A stretch of DNA of 64,000 nt from an uncultured Roseateles sp. (lineage in GTDB: Bacteria; Pseudomonadota; Gammaproteobacteria; Burkholderiales; Burkholderiaceae_C): the NCBI RefSeq assembly GCF_963422335.1, contig NZ_OY729424.1, positions 6,138,001-6,202,000 on the forward strand. Reading direction: 5' to 3'. How positions within the stretch are numbered: position 1 is the stretch's first letter; each line of letters starts with the position of its first letter. The notes beneath the pieces are model-generated. The model did not search any database, was not told the DNA's origin, and saw nothing but the letters and a program-made list of their open reading frames with translations. Positions 41,530-51,059 of this stretch are shown in pieces. Position numbers and translations under genes: made by a program.

Positions 41530-42290
41530 ACGGCGCGTCGCTGAGCCTGGAGTTGCGCTCGCTGCAGCTGAGCGGCACCACCATCCTGCATGCGCTGAAA
41601 CTGGCGCCGGCCGCAGGGGCCTGGACCGCTGTTGTCGGCCCCAACGGTGCCGGCAAGTCCACGATGCTGCGCGCGCTGGCCGGCCTGTTGCCGTTCGAGG
41701 GAGACTTAAGCCTGCAGGGCCGCGCCTGGGCGCAATGGCCGGCCCGCGAACGCGCCCGCGCCGTGGCCTGGCTGGGCCAGAACGAGACCAGCGCCGACGA
41801 TCTCAGCGCCCTCGATGTGGTGATGCTGGGCCGCCTGCCCCACCAGCCCTGGCTGGCACCGGCCAGCGTCGAGGACTACTCCGCCGTCGAGCAGGCGATG
41901 CGCGAGACGCAGAGCTGGGACTGGCGGGCGCGCGCCCTGGGCAGCCTGTCCGGCGGCGAGCGCCAGCGCGTGCTGCTGGCCCGCGCGCTGGCCGTGCAGT
42001 CGGGCGTGCTGTTGATGGACGAGCCGCTGGCCCATCTGGACCCACCGCACCAGAGCGACTGGGTGCAGATCGTGCGCCAGCGCGTCGCCGCCGGTGCGGC
42101 CGTCGTCAGCGTGCTGCATGAATTGAATATCGCCCTGCAGGCCGATACCGTCGTCGTGATGGACGGCGGCCGCATCGTCCACCAAGGTGCCCCCGATGAC
42201 CCCGCCACCCATGCTGCCCTGCAGCAGGTCTTCCAGCAGCGACTGCTGATACTGCAGGTGCAGGGTCGCTGGCTGGCTTTGAACTCTTAA
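41526..42290 (+). CDS. btuD: Cobalamin ABC transporter ATP-binding protein
   Basis: The 254-residue ATPase has Walker A VVGPNGAGKSTMLRALAGLL, signature LGSLSGGERQRVLLARALAV, Walker B VLLMDEPLAHLDPPHQ and the switch histidine in VSVLHELNIAL. It completes the BtuFCD importer. Confidence 0.93.
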   Translation: MNGASLSLELRSLQLSGTTILHALKLAPAAGAWTAVVGPNGAGKSTMLRALAGLLPFEGDLSLQGRAWAQWPARERARAVAWLGQNETSADDLSALDVVMLGRLPHQPWLAPASVEDYSAVEQAMRETQSWDWRARALGSLSGGERQRVLLARALAVQSGVLLMDEPLAHLDPPHQSDWVQIVRQRVAAGAAVVSVLHELNIALQADTVVVMDGGRIVHQGAPDDPATHAALQQVFQQRLLILQVQGRWLALNS

Positions 42291-42302
42291 CCTGGCGACG
42301 AC

Positions 42303-43631
42303 ATGCCCAGCTGCCCCGCCCTGCTGATCAGCGCCCCTTCGTCGGGCTCCGGCAAGACCAGCGTCACCGCGGCCATCGCGCGCTTCCATGCGCGCCAGGG
42401 CCGCAGGGTGCGCGTGTTCAAGACCGGCCCCGACTATCTGGATCCGATGGTGCTTAAGCGCGCCAGCGGCCATCCGGTCTATCAGCTCGACCTGTTCATG
42501 GGCGGGCTTGCGCACTGCCAGGGGCTGCTGTCCGAGGCGGCGCAGGACGCGGACCTGATCCTGGTCGAAGGCGTGATGGGCTTGTTCGATGGCAAGCCCA
42601 GCAGCGCCGATCTGGCCGCTGCCTTCGGCCTGCCGGTGCTGACCGTCATCGACGCCTCGGCCATGGCCCAGACCTTTGCTGCCCTGGCCCTGGGCCTGCA
42701 GACCTTCAGGCGCGACATCCACCTTTGCGGCGTGGTCGCCAACCGCGTGGGCAGTGCCGCCCACGGCGCCATGGTTGGTGAGGGCCTGCCTGCCGATCTG
42801 CCCCTGGTCGCCGCCCTGCCGCGCAACACGGCCTTGAGCCTGCCCGAGCGCCATCTGGGTCTGGTGCAGGCGATCGAGCTGCCCGAGCTGAATGCGCAGC
42901 TCGACGCCTGGGCCGATGCCTGGGGTGAGGCCTGTGGTCAAGGTTCAACGGGTTTCGAGTTCCAGTCCGTCGATTTCACCTTCGAGCCCGAACCTGCCTT
43001 GCCGCCCCTGCTGAAGGGCAAACGCATCGCCGTCGCCCAGGACGCCGCCTTCAGCTTCATCTACCCGGCAAATCTCGACTGCCTGCGTGCGCTCGGTGCC
43101 GAGGTGCTGCCGTTCGCGCCCGTCCAGGGTCAGGCCCTGCCCGACTGCGACGCGCTGTGGCTGCCCGGTGGCTACCCCGAGCTGCATGCCCGGGCGCTGC
43201 GCGAGCACCCGACCCTGTTCAACGATGTGGCCGCCCATCTGGCCGCCGGCAAGCCGCTGCTGGCCGAGTGCGGCGGCATGCTGAGCCTGGGCGAGAGCCT
43301 GACCGATGCCGACGGGCAGGTGCACGCCATGGCCGGCCTGCTGCCGGGCAAGGCACAGATGCAAAAGCGCCTGGCGGCGCTGGGCCTGCAAGGCATTGAC
43401 TGGCCTGAGGGCCCGCTGCGCGGCCACACCTTCCATTACTCGACCTGGGACACGACGCTGGAGCCGATCGCCCAGGCGAGCAATCCGAATGCAGGCCGTG
43501 GTCGCAAAGGCACGGCCGAGGCGCTCTACTGCCAAGGCTCGTTGCGTGCCAGCTACATACACCATTACTTCCCCTCCAACCCCGAGGCGATTGCCGCCTT
43601 TTTCGGACAGCCCTCCCATGTTTTCTCTTGA
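42303..43631 (+). CDS. cobB: Cobyrinate a,c-diamide synthase
   Basis: The 442-residue CobB/CbiA enzyme uses ATP and glutamine to amidate corrin carboxylates a and c. The N-terminal dethiobiotin-synthetase-like ATPase has ISAPSSGSGKTSVTAAIARF and VFKTGPDYLDPMVL. The C-terminal glutaminase has LWLPGGYPELHARAL and the nucleophile in KPLLAECGGMLSLGE, with the catalytic His in ASYIHHYFPSNPEA. The presence of this step without any corrin-ring genes is notable. Its last 14 bases overlap the ExbB-like gene. Confidence 0.93.
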   Translation: MPSCPALLISAPSSGSGKTSVTAAIARFHARQGRRVRVFKTGPDYLDPMVLKRASGHPVYQLDLFMGGLAHCQGLLSEAAQDADLILVEGVMGLFDGKPSSADLAAAFGLPVLTVIDASAMAQTFAALALGLQTFRRDIHLCGVVANRVGSAAHGAMVGEGLPADLPLVAALPRNTALSLPERHLGLVQAIELPELNAQLDAWADAWGEACGQGSTGFEFQSVDFTFEPEPALPPLLKGKRIAVAQDAAFSFIYPANLDCLRALGAEVLPFAPVQGQALPDCDALWLPGGYPELHARALREHPTLFNDVAAHLAAGKPLLAECGGMLSLGESLTDADGQVHAMAGLLPGKAQMQKRLAALGLQGIDWPEGPLRGHTFHYSTWDTTLEPIAQASNPNAGRGRKGTAEALYCQGSLRASYIHHYFPSNPEAIAAFFGQPSHVFS

Positions 43632-44085
43632 AACAGGTTTTGCCCAGATCGCCCAGGCCCTGCTGTGGCCCGTGCTCACGCTTGTGGGTCTCGGCTTCAT
43701 CTATGCACTGTGGGCCGCCGGCGCGGTGCTGATGGAAGCGGTGCAGCGCTGGCGCAGCCCCGCCTTCCAGGGCCTGCGCTTCGAGGCGCACACGCCGATC
43801 GAACAGGTGGAGCTGCAGGTCGTGCGCCAGTTGGAGCCACTGCGCCTGCTCGGTCGCGTCAGCCCGCTGCTGGGCCTGATCGCGACCATGGTGCCCCTGG
43901 GCCCAGCCCTGCAAAGCGTGGCCGCCGGCCAGGGCCAGCAGGCGCTGGCGGTGTTCAGCGGCGCCTTTGCCGGCGTGGTGCTGGCACTGGCCGCCGCGGC
44001 CATAGGCCTGGTGGTCTATTCGGTGCGGCGGCGCTGGTTGATGACAGAGTTGGTGGCCCTGCGCTCTGAACGGGGCCTGGCATGA
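43618..44085 (+). CDS. MotA/TolQ/ExbB-family proton-channel protein
   Basis: The 155-residue protein has three transmembrane helices in ExbB order: PVLTLVGLGFIYALWAAGAV, RVSPLLGLIATMVPLGPALQ (like PLLGLLGTVxG of ExbB) and AVFSGAFAGVVLALAAAAIG. ExbB proteins harness the proton gradient to drive a partner. The start lies inside cobB, and the gene overlaps the DUF2149 gene by four bases, so it belongs to the operon. It is shorter than typical ExbB and is probably dedicated to the CobN-like protein or the receptor beside it. Confidence 0.85.
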   Translation: MFSLETGFAQIAQALLWPVLTLVGLGFIYALWAAGAVLMEAVQRWRSPAFQGLRFEAHTPIEQVELQVVRQLEPLRLLGRVSPLLGLIATMVPLGPALQSVAAGQGQQALAVFSGAFAGVVLALAAAAIGLVVYSVRRRWLMTELVALRSERGLA

Positions 44086-44402
44086 AGCATCTGTCCATCC
44101 TGGCCGAGGAAGACGATGACCCGATGCTGTCGGCCGTCAATCTGGTCGACGTGTTCCTGGTGCTGGTCGTCGCGCTGTTGACCGCGGTCGCGCTGCAGCA
44201 GCAGAAGGATGCGAACGAGAACGTCACCATCATCAAGAAGCCCGGCGAACCTGATATGGAGATCGTCGTGCGCCAGGATGGCCGCGAGATCAAGTACAAG
44301 GGCAATGGCGGCAGCAGCGAGGGCCAGGGCGTGCGCGCCGGTGTGGCCTACAAGCTCAAGGACGGCAACATCATCTATGTGCCCGAGGGCGCCAAGCCGT
44401 GA
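44082..44402 (+). CDS. DUF2149 protein, ExbD-like
   Basis: The 106-residue protein has a short cytoplasmic N-terminus, one transmembrane helix with an embedded aspartate (LSAVNLVDVFLVLVVALLTA, Asp23) and a periplasmic tail. That is the layout of ExbD/TolR, whose membrane Asp carries protons. DUF2149 genes accompany ExbB-like and CobN-like genes elsewhere, including the hmu haem loci of Bacteroidota as I recall. The direct function is untested. Confidence 0.82.
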   Translation: MKHLSILAEEDDDPMLSAVNLVDVFLVLVVALLTAVALQQQKDANENVTIIKKPGEPDMEIVVRQDGREIKYKGNGGSSEGQGVRAGVAYKLKDGNIIYVPEGAKP

Positions 44403-47400
44403 TCCTCAGAGCTTGTCTGGCCCTGCTGTTGTGCCTGATGTTGCCATCAGCCTGGGCCGCCAACGCCAAGCCGGGCCTGCTGTGGATCACGCTGGACGTG
44501 ACCCCAGCCGCGCGAACCGGCTTGATCGAGCGCGAAGCCGCCGCGGCCGGTTTCGCATTCAAGGCACTGGACTATCCGCTGCGCATCGCCGCCTTCGATG
44601 CGGCTCAGACACGCGAGCTGGAGCAGGCGCTCAAGACAGCCCAGGTGATCTGGATCGACACCCCCCATGCCAGCGTCGAGGCCAAGCTGCAGGGGCTGCT
44701 GGCCGAGCCGCTGAAGAAGACCGGCACGAGCGGCAAGGCGGTGTGGATCGGCGCCGGTGCGCCCGCCGCGGGCGACAAGTCGCTGCGCGCCTATCTGCAG
44801 GCCGGTGGCGCCGCCAACACGCGTGCGGCCGTGGCCTTGGCCCAGGCCCAGCTGGCCGGCAAACCCGCACCGGAGCTGGCTCCACCGAGCCTGCTGCCGC
44901 AACGCGGCCTCTATCTGCCCGGCGCGCCGGCCCTGTTCGCCAACGCACAAGACCTGGTTCGCTGGACCGAGGCGCGTGGCGACCGCCGCCCGGCCGTGGC
45001 CCTGCTGCTGCACCGCTACCACTTCGTTCATGGTGCCACCGCCTGGGTCGATGACTGGCTGCGCCGCTTTGACCAGCAGGGCATCCTGGCCTATGCCGTG
45101 TTCAGTTCTCATCTGGCCGGCGACTCGCTGGCGCCGCTGATGGAAGACAGCCCCGGCCATCTGCAGGCCCGCATCATCGTCAACCATGCGCTGCTGCCCC
45201 AGGCCGGCGCGCTGCAGCCGCTGTTCGAGCGCTGGGGGGCGCCGGTGCTGCAGACCCTGCCCTACCGTGCCGGCGACGCCGCCACCTGGGAGGCCAGCGA
45301 GACCGGCCTCACGCAAAGCGATCTGCCCTTTTACTTCGCCCAGCCCGAGGGGGCCGGTGCCATAGACCCGCTGCTGGTCGTGGCCCATGCCAGAAACAGT
45401 GAAAAAAGCGGCCGCGAACCGCAGCTGATCGCCCGCCAGGCCGATGCCGTCGTGGCCAAGGCCCGGCGCCTGATCAGCTTGCAGACCAAGGCCCCGGCCG
45501 AGAAACAGCTGGTCGCCTTCGTCTACAACTACCCGCCCGGCGGCGACCATTTCGGCGCCAGCTTCCTGAACGTGCCGCGCAGCCTGGCCAGCGTCAGCCA
45601 GGGGCTGCTGAGCGCCGGCTACCAGGTCGAGCCGCTGGCCGAGGAGCGCTGGATCGCCGAACTGAAACCACTGATCGCCGCCTACTATCCGGGCGCCGAT
45701 CTGAAGGCCCTGCTGAACCGCAACCAGGCCGCCGCCCTGCCGCTGGCCGACTACCAGGCCTGGTTCAAGACCCTGCCCGCGGCCCTGCAGCAGCGCATCA
45801 CGGCGCGCTGGGGCGAGCCCTCGAGCAGCCGCTATGTGGTGGACACGGGCCGCGACCGTGTCTTCGTCATTCCCCGGCTGCAGCGGGGAAGCTTGAGCGT
45901 GCTGCCCCAGCCACCGCGCGAGGAGACGCTGCGCCAGGGCCAGGACCCCTTCATGCACAAGAGCAAGACGCCACTGTCGCACCACTATCTGGCCACCTAT
46001 CTGTGGGCGCGCCGGGCCGATGCGCTGATCCACTTCGGCACCCACGGCACGCAGGAATGGGCGCCCGGCAAGCTGCGCGCCCTCGATGTGTTCGACGAGG
46101 CCCTGCTGCCGCTCGGCGATGTGCCCGTCATCTACCCCTATATCGTCGACAACCTCGGCGAGGGCCTCACCGCCAAGCGCCGCGGCCGCGCGGTGATGGT
46201 CAGCCACCGCACGCCCAGCTTTGCGCCGGCCGGCTTCAATGCCCGCATGGCCCATATGCACGAGCTGATGCATGAGTGGGAGACGGTCGATGCCGGCCCG
46301 ACGCGGCAGGCGCTGGAGCGCCAGATGGTGGCCCAGTTCGTCGAGCACCAGCTGCACAAAGACCTGGGCTGGAGCGCCGAGCGCATCACGGCCGATTTCA
46401 GCGGCTTCCTGGAGCTGCTCCACCCCTATCTGGACCGCCTGGCCCAAAGCTCGCAGCCCAAGGGCCTGGCCGTGTTCGGCCAGGTGCCCGACGAGGAGGC
46501 CCGCCACACCACCATCCTGCAGATGCTGCGCCAGCCCTTGATCGATGCGCTGGGCGAGGACATCGACGAGGCCTTTCTGATCAACCACGAGGGCGTGGCC
46601 ACCTCGCGGCCCGCGCGCTGGCTGAATGTGGCCTTGAAGGACGCGCAGGCGGCCAGCGTGCTGGATCTCAGACCGCCAGAGCCCGAAGGCCCTGTGCCCA
46701 ACCGCGCCGCTCGTAAGCCTATCGACAGCCCGGCCCTCTTGAAGCTAGCCGAGCGCGCCCAAGAGCTTGCCCGGCGCCTGGCCACCGAGGGCGAGCTGCC
46801 CGGCCTGCTGGCCGCATTGAAGGGCCAATTCCTGCCCGCGGCCTATGGCGGCGACCCGCTGCGCAACCCCGACAGCCTGCCGACCGGCCGCAATCTGACC
46901 GGCCTGGACCCCAGCCGCCTGCCGACCAAGCAGGCCTACGAGGTGGCCAAGCGCCTGTTCGAGAGCTGGTATGCCGAGCAAAGCAAGGCAGGCAAGCCGC
47001 CGCAACGCCTGGCCCTGTCGCTATGGGCCGGCGAGACGCTGCGCCACCAGGGCCTGATGGAATCGCAGGCGCTGGCCGCCCTGGGCGTGCAGCCGGTCTG
47101 GGATGACAGCGGCCGGCCGCTGGGCGTCAAGCTGCTGCCCTTGGCCGAGCTGAAGCGCCCGCGGGTCGATGTGCTCCTGAGCATCACCGGCTCCTATCGC
47201 GACCAGTTCCCGGCGCTGATGAGCCTGCTCGACAAAGCCGTGGCCGCCGCAGCCGGCGCCGAAGCCGGAGACAACGCGGTGGCCCGCAACACCGCCACCG
47301 TGGCCACCGCGCTGCGCCGCCAGGGTCTGGGCAAGGCCGAGGCACAGGCGCTGGCGCAGGCCCGGGTGTTCGGCAATGCCACCGGTGACTACGGCACCGG

Positions 47401-48394
47401 CGTGTCCGACGCGGTGCAGGCCAATGGCCTGAAGGCCGAGGACCAGCGCCTGGGCCAGCTGTTCCTGCAACGGATGAGCCAGCCCTATGTCGACGGCGAG
47501 CCGCTCAAGCTCAGCAGGCCGGCCGTGGCCGCACAGGCCCTCGGTGCCCACCTGAAGCAGACCGATGCGGCGTTGATGTCGCGCAGCTCGCATCTCTACG
47601 CCATGATCAGCTCGGACGATCCCTTCCAGTATCTCGGTGGCCTGTCCGCCGCGGCCAAGGCGGCCGGCAAGGCAGAGGGTCTGAGCCTGCATGTCAGCCA
47701 GCTGCAGGACGCCAGCGAGGTGCAGACCGAGAGCGCGGCCAAAAGCATCGCGCTGGAGATGCAGAGCCGCTATCTGCACCCGGGCTGGCTGAAGGCGCAG
47801 AAGGCCGAGGGCTGGGCCGGCACCCTGCAGGTGCTGAAGGCCGTGCAATACACCTGGGGCTGGCAGGCCGTGGCGCCCGACACCGTGCGGCCCGACCACT
47901 GGCAAAGCCTTTACGACAACCTTGTGCGCGACAAGCAAGGCCTCGGCCTGCCCGAGTGGCTGAAGCAGAACAGCCAAGCCTACGCCCAGGCGCTGGAGCG
48001 CATGGTCCAGGCCCAGCGCCTGGGCTACTGGAAGCCCGACGCCGGCACGCGCAAGGAGCTGGCCACCCTCTATCAAGACCTGACCCGCGATGCGCCGCTG
48101 CACCAGGAGCTGGCCGCCGTCCGGCAATGGTCGGCCGAGCAACTGCAGCAGCCGGTACCGGCCTTGGCTGCACCGCGCCCGCAGCCCCAGGCCGCGCCCG
48201 CAGCAGCGGCAACACCACCGGCCCAGCGCGGCCTGCTGCTGCAGCAGGTGCCTCAGCAGCCCAGCCCGCCCGCGCCCATCGTCCGGCAGCTGTCGCAGGC
48301 CCTGGCCTGGGTGCTGATGGGGTTGCTGATGAGCTTTGGCGCCGTCTGGCAAGCGCGCCACCGCAGGATTCCCCTAGCTAGCAGCAGACCGTGA
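44399..48394 (+). CDS. CobN/magnesium-chelatase-H-like protein, exported and membrane-anchored
   Basis: At 1331 residues this has the size of CobN (cobaltochelatase large subunit). The family block HFGTHGTQEWAPGKLRALD lies near residue 545, and the CobN-like core extends to about residue 1240. Unlike cytoplasmic CobN it begins with a signal peptide (MILRACLALLLCLMLPSAWA, ending ANA). It ends with a Pro/Ala/Gln-rich linker and one hydrophobic helix (ALAWVLMGLLMSFGAVW) followed by basic residues, so the body should sit in the periplasm, anchored at the C-terminus. No CobS/CobT ATPase genes are nearby. It may insert or remove the metal of a tetrapyrrole during uptake, as proposed for HmuS. The GTG start overlaps the DUF2149 stop. 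Confidence 0.87.
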   Translation: MILRACLALLLCLMLPSAWAANAKPGLLWITLDVTPAARTGLIEREAAAAGFAFKALDYPLRIAAFDAAQTRELEQALKTAQVIWIDTPHASVEAKLQGLLAEPLKKTGTSGKAVWIGAGAPAAGDKSLRAYLQAGGAANTRAAVALAQAQLAGKPAPELAPPSLLPQRGLYLPGAPALFANAQDLVRWTEARGDRRPAVALLLHRYHFVHGATAWVDDWLRRFDQQGILAYAVFSSHLAGDSLAPLMEDSPGHLQARIIVNHALLPQAGALQPLFERWGAPVLQTLPYRAGDAATWEASETGLTQSDLPFYFAQPEGAGAIDPLLVVAHARNSEKSGREPQLIARQADAVVAKARRLISLQTKAPAEKQLVAFVYNYPPGGDHFGASFLNVPRSLASVSQGLLSAGYQVEPLAEERWIAELKPLIAAYYPGADLKALLNRNQAAALPLADYQAWFKTLPAALQQRITARWGEPSSSRYVVDTGRDRVFVIPRLQRGSLSVLPQPPREETLRQGQDPFMHKSKTPLSHHYLATYLWARRADALIHFGTHGTQEWAPGKLRALDVFDEALLPLGDVPVIYPYIVDNLGEGLTAKRRGRAVMVSHRTPSFAPAGFNARMAHMHELMHEWETVDAGPTRQALERQMVAQFVEHQLHKDLGWSAERITADFSGFLELLHPYLDRLAQSSQPKGLAVFGQVPDEEARHTTILQMLRQPLIDALGEDIDEAFLINHEGVATSRPARWLNVALKDAQAASVLDLRPPEPEGPVPNRAARKPIDSPALLKLAERAQELARRLATEGELPGLLAALKGQFLPAAYGGDPLRNPDSLPTGRNLTGLDPSRLPTKQAYEVAKRLFESWYAEQSKAGKPPQRLALSLWAGETLRHQGLMESQALAALGVQPVWDDSGRPLGVKLLPLAELKRPRVDVLLSITGSYRDQFPALMSLLDKAVAAAAGAEAGDNAVARNTATVATALRRQGLGKAEAQALAQARVFGNATGDYGTGVSDAVQANGLKAEDQRLGQLFLQRMSQPYVDGEPLKLSRPAVAAQALGAHLKQTDAALMSRSSHLYAMISSDDPFQYLGGLSAAAKAAGKAEGLSLHVSQLQDASEVQTESAAKSIALEMQSRYLHPGWLKAQKAEGWAGTLQVLKAVQYTWGWQAVAPDTVRPDHWQSLYDNLVRDKQGLGLPEWLKQNSQAYAQALERMVQAQRLGYWKPDAGTRKELATLYQDLTRDAPLHQELAAVRQWSAEQLQQPVPALAAPRPQPQAAPAAAATPPAQRGLLLQQVPQQPSPPAPIVRQLSQALAWVLMGLLMSFGAVWQARHRRIPLASSRP

Positions 48395-50466
48395 TGCCGA
48401 TGATGATGACAAGAACAGCGACAGCGATCGCCGTGGCCCTGATGGCCAGCCACTCCTGGGCCGAGGAAACCCAGCAACTCGAGACCGTGCAAGTGCAAGG
48501 CCGTGCCGCCCTGGGTGCGGCCGACAGCGCCTCCGAGGGCGTGATCAAGGCCGAGCGCCTGGTCACCAAGCCGCTGCTGCGGCCGGCCGAGCTGCTGGAG
48601 GCCATGCCCGGCATGATAGTCACCCAGCACAGCGGCGACGGCAAGGCCAACCAGTACTTCCTGCGCGGCTTCAACCTCGACCATGGCAGCGACTTCGCGA
48701 CGATGGTGCTGGGCATGCCCGTCAATATGGCCAGCCATGCCCATGGCCAGGGTTATATGGACCTGAACTTCCTGATGCCCGAGCTGGTGTCCAGCCTGCA
48801 GTACCGCAAGGGCACCTTTGCCGCCGAGGACGGCGACTTCGTCACCACTGGCTCGGCCCGCATCGACTATCTGCGCAGCCTCCCGGCCCCCTTCGTCGAG
48901 GCCGGCCTGGGCCCGCACGGCCATGGCCGCGCACTGGCCGCCGGCAGCAGCAAGCTCGGCGACTGGAGCCTGCTCGGCGCCTTCGAGACCAGCCGCTATG
49001 ACGGCCCCTGGGAGCAGCCCGAGGGCCTGCGCCGCAACAATGCCGTGCTGCGCCTCTCGCAGGGCGATAGTGACAACGGCCTGGCGCTGACGGCCATGGC
49101 CTACCGCGCCCACTGGCGGGCCAGCGAGCATGTGCCCGAGCGGGCGATACAGAACGGTGAGATCGGCCGCTTCGGCAGCCTCCTGGCCAATGACGGCGGC
49201 GTCACGCACCGCAACAGCCTGTCGGTCGAGTGGGCCCGCAGCGTGGACAAGCAGGACTGGCGCGCCAGCGCCTATGTGATCGACTACGGCCTCAACCTCT
49301 TCTCCGGCCCCTCGGGTTTCATCAACGGGCCCGACGGCGACCAGCACGAGCAGGCCGACCACCGCCTGCTGTGGGGTGGCCAACTGAGGCACGGCTTCTC
49401 GCCATTGGCCAACACCGATGTCTCCTGGGGCCTGCAGTGGCGCCATGACCGCATCAAGCAGCTGGGCCTTTACGACACCGTCGATCGCCGGCGCACCCGC
49501 ACCGTGCGCGAGGACAGGGTCGATCAGGACGCCCTGGGCCTGTTTGCCGAGGCGCGCACGCAGTGGAGCTCCTGGCTGCGCAGCAGCGTGGGCCTGCGCT
49601 GGGACAGCCTGCGCACTCGGAACAGGGCGATAGCCGGCGAGTTCAATCTCGACAATGGCGGCCGCGCCAGCAAGACGCAAGTCAGCCCCAAGCTGGGCCT
49701 GATCGCCCGCGTCAACCGCAACACCGAGCTCTACGCCCACTGGGGCCGAGGCTTCCGCTCCAATGATGTGCGCGGCGCCACCAGCGCCACCAACCCGGCC
49801 GATGGCAGCGCCGCCGATCTGCTGCCGCTGCTGGCGCGCACCCAATCGAGCGAGCTGGGCCTGCGCGTGCGGCCCGCCGCCGGCTGGAACAGCAGCGTGA
49901 CGCTGTGGCAGGCCAAGCTGGCCTCCGAGCTGGTCTTCATCGGCGATGCAGGCGTGACCGAGGCACGCGGCGCCTCGCGCCGGGTGGGCATCGAATGGTC
50001 CAACGACTATGCGCCGACGAGCTGGCTGCTGATCGATGCGGACCTGGCGCTGTCGCGGGCCCGCTTCGTCGAGGCCGAGAATGGTGGCCGCCATGTGCCC
50101 AATGCCATTCCGATGAGCGCCTCCTTGTCGGCCAGCGTCACGCCCAGCGGCCCCTGGTCCGGCGGGCTCAAGCTGCGCTATCTCGGCGCCTATGCGCTGG
50201 AAGAAACCGGCAGCGAGAAATCGCACGCGAACTGGACGGCCAATCTGAAGCTGACCTATCGCTTCAACCCGCAGCTGCAGCTGAGCCTGGACGTGCTGAA
50301 TCTGTTCGACCGCCGCGCCAATGACATCGAATACTGGGGCGCCTCCTGCACCCGCGCCGAGGGCGGCGGCTGCAACGGTGGCAACGGCAAGGACGGGATA
50401 GAGGGCCGCCTGATTCATCCGATGGAGCCGCGCATGCTGCGCGTCTCGCTACGCGTCAGCTTCTGA
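48394..50466 (+). CDS. TonB-dependent receptor linked to the CobN-like gene
   Basis: The 690-residue outer-membrane protein has a signal peptide (cleaved near SHSWA), a TonB-box-like LETVQVQGR, a plug (AERLVTKPLLRPAELLEAMP, NQYFLRGFNLDHGSDFATMV) and a barrel ending SLRVSF with terminal Phe. The plug loop NMASHAHGQGYMDLNFLMPE is His-rich, as in a receptor subfamily often linked to metal or tetrapyrrole uptake. It is clearly different from the BtuB at the head of the operon. The ATG at 48394 overlaps the stop of the CobN-like gene. The ligand is unknown; a corrinoid, cobalt complex or metalloporphyrin are candidates. Confidence 0.87.
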   Translation: MPMMMTRTATAIAVALMASHSWAEETQQLETVQVQGRAALGAADSASEGVIKAERLVTKPLLRPAELLEAMPGMIVTQHSGDGKANQYFLRGFNLDHGSDFATMVLGMPVNMASHAHGQGYMDLNFLMPELVSSLQYRKGTFAAEDGDFVTTGSARIDYLRSLPAPFVEAGLGPHGHGRALAAGSSKLGDWSLLGAFETSRYDGPWEQPEGLRRNNAVLRLSQGDSDNGLALTAMAYRAHWRASEHVPERAIQNGEIGRFGSLLANDGGVTHRNSLSVEWARSVDKQDWRASAYVIDYGLNLFSGPSGFINGPDGDQHEQADHRLLWGGQLRHGFSPLANTDVSWGLQWRHDRIKQLGLYDTVDRRRTRTVREDRVDQDALGLFAEARTQWSSWLRSSVGLRWDSLRTRNRAIAGEFNLDNGGRASKTQVSPKLGLIARVNRNTELYAHWGRGFRSNDVRGATSATNPADGSAADLLPLLARTQSSELGLRVRPAAGWNSSVTLWQAKLASELVFIGDAGVTEARGASRRVGIEWSNDYAPTSWLLIDADLALSRARFVEAENGGRHVPNAIPMSASLSASVTPSGPWSGGLKLRYLGAYALEETGSEKSHANWTANLKLTYRFNPQLQLSLDVLNLFDRRANDIEYWGASCTRAEGGGCNGGNGKDGIEGRLIHPMEPRMLRVSLRVSF

Positions 50467-50481
50467 ACCAAAGGCATCACC

Positions 50482-51051
50482 ATGGAAATTGAAAAACCCC
50501 CGGTTGACCGCGAACGCGTCATTCCCACCGCCGAGCGCCGCGGCCTCATACTGGTCAACACCGGTGACGGCAAGGGCAAGTCCACCTCGGCCTTCGGCCT
50601 GGCCCTGCGGGCGCACGGCCGCGGCAAGGCGGTCAAGATCTACCAGTTCATGAAAGTGCCCAGCGCACGCTTCGGCGAGCACCGCATATTCGAGCAGCTG
50701 GGCGTGCCCATCGAGGGCCTGGGCGATGGCTTCAGCTGGAAGAGCAAGGACCTCGAGCATTCGGGCCAGCTGGCGCGCGATGGCTGGGTGCGGGCCGAGG
50801 CCGCGATTCGCAGCGGCGAGTTCTTCCTGGTCGTGCTGGACGAGATCATGTACCCGCTGCGCTATGGCTGGCTGCCCCTCGACCCAGTGCTGCAGGCGCT
50901 GCGCGAGCGCCCCAGCCATGTGCATGTGATGCTGACCGGCCGCAACTGCCCGCAGGAGCTGATCGATATCGCCGACACCGTCACCGAGATGGCCCTGGTC
51001 AAGCACCACTACCGCGCGGGCGTGCCGGCGCAGCGGGGCATCGAGGATTGA
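50482..51051 (+). CDS. cobO: Cob(I)yrinic acid a,c-diamide adenosyltransferase
   Basis: The 189-residue CobA/CobO-type enzyme attaches the adenosyl ligand to cobalt. Motifs are the P-loop LILVNTGDGKGKSTSAFGLA near residue 24, FFLVVLDEIMYPLRYGWL and VMLTGRNCPQELIDIAD with TEMALVKHHY. It begins 15 nt after the receptor gene. Confidence 0.94.
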   Translation: MEIEKPPVDRERVIPTAERRGLILVNTGDGKGKSTSAFGLALRAHGRGKAVKIYQFMKVPSARFGEHRIFEQLGVPIEGLGDGFSWKSKDLEHSGQLARDGWVRAEAAIRSGEFFLVVLDEIMYPLRYGWLPLDPVLQALRERPSHVHVMLTGRNCPQELIDIADTVTEMALVKHHYRAGVPAQRGIED

Positions 51052-51059
51052 GTTCCCTG

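Noticed and set aside
44447..46588. 713-residue minus-strand open frame
   Set aside because: Antisense shadow of the CobN-like gene; no start signal or domain.
48253..50418. 721-residue minus-strand open frame
   Set aside because: Antisense shadow of the TonB-dependent receptor gene.
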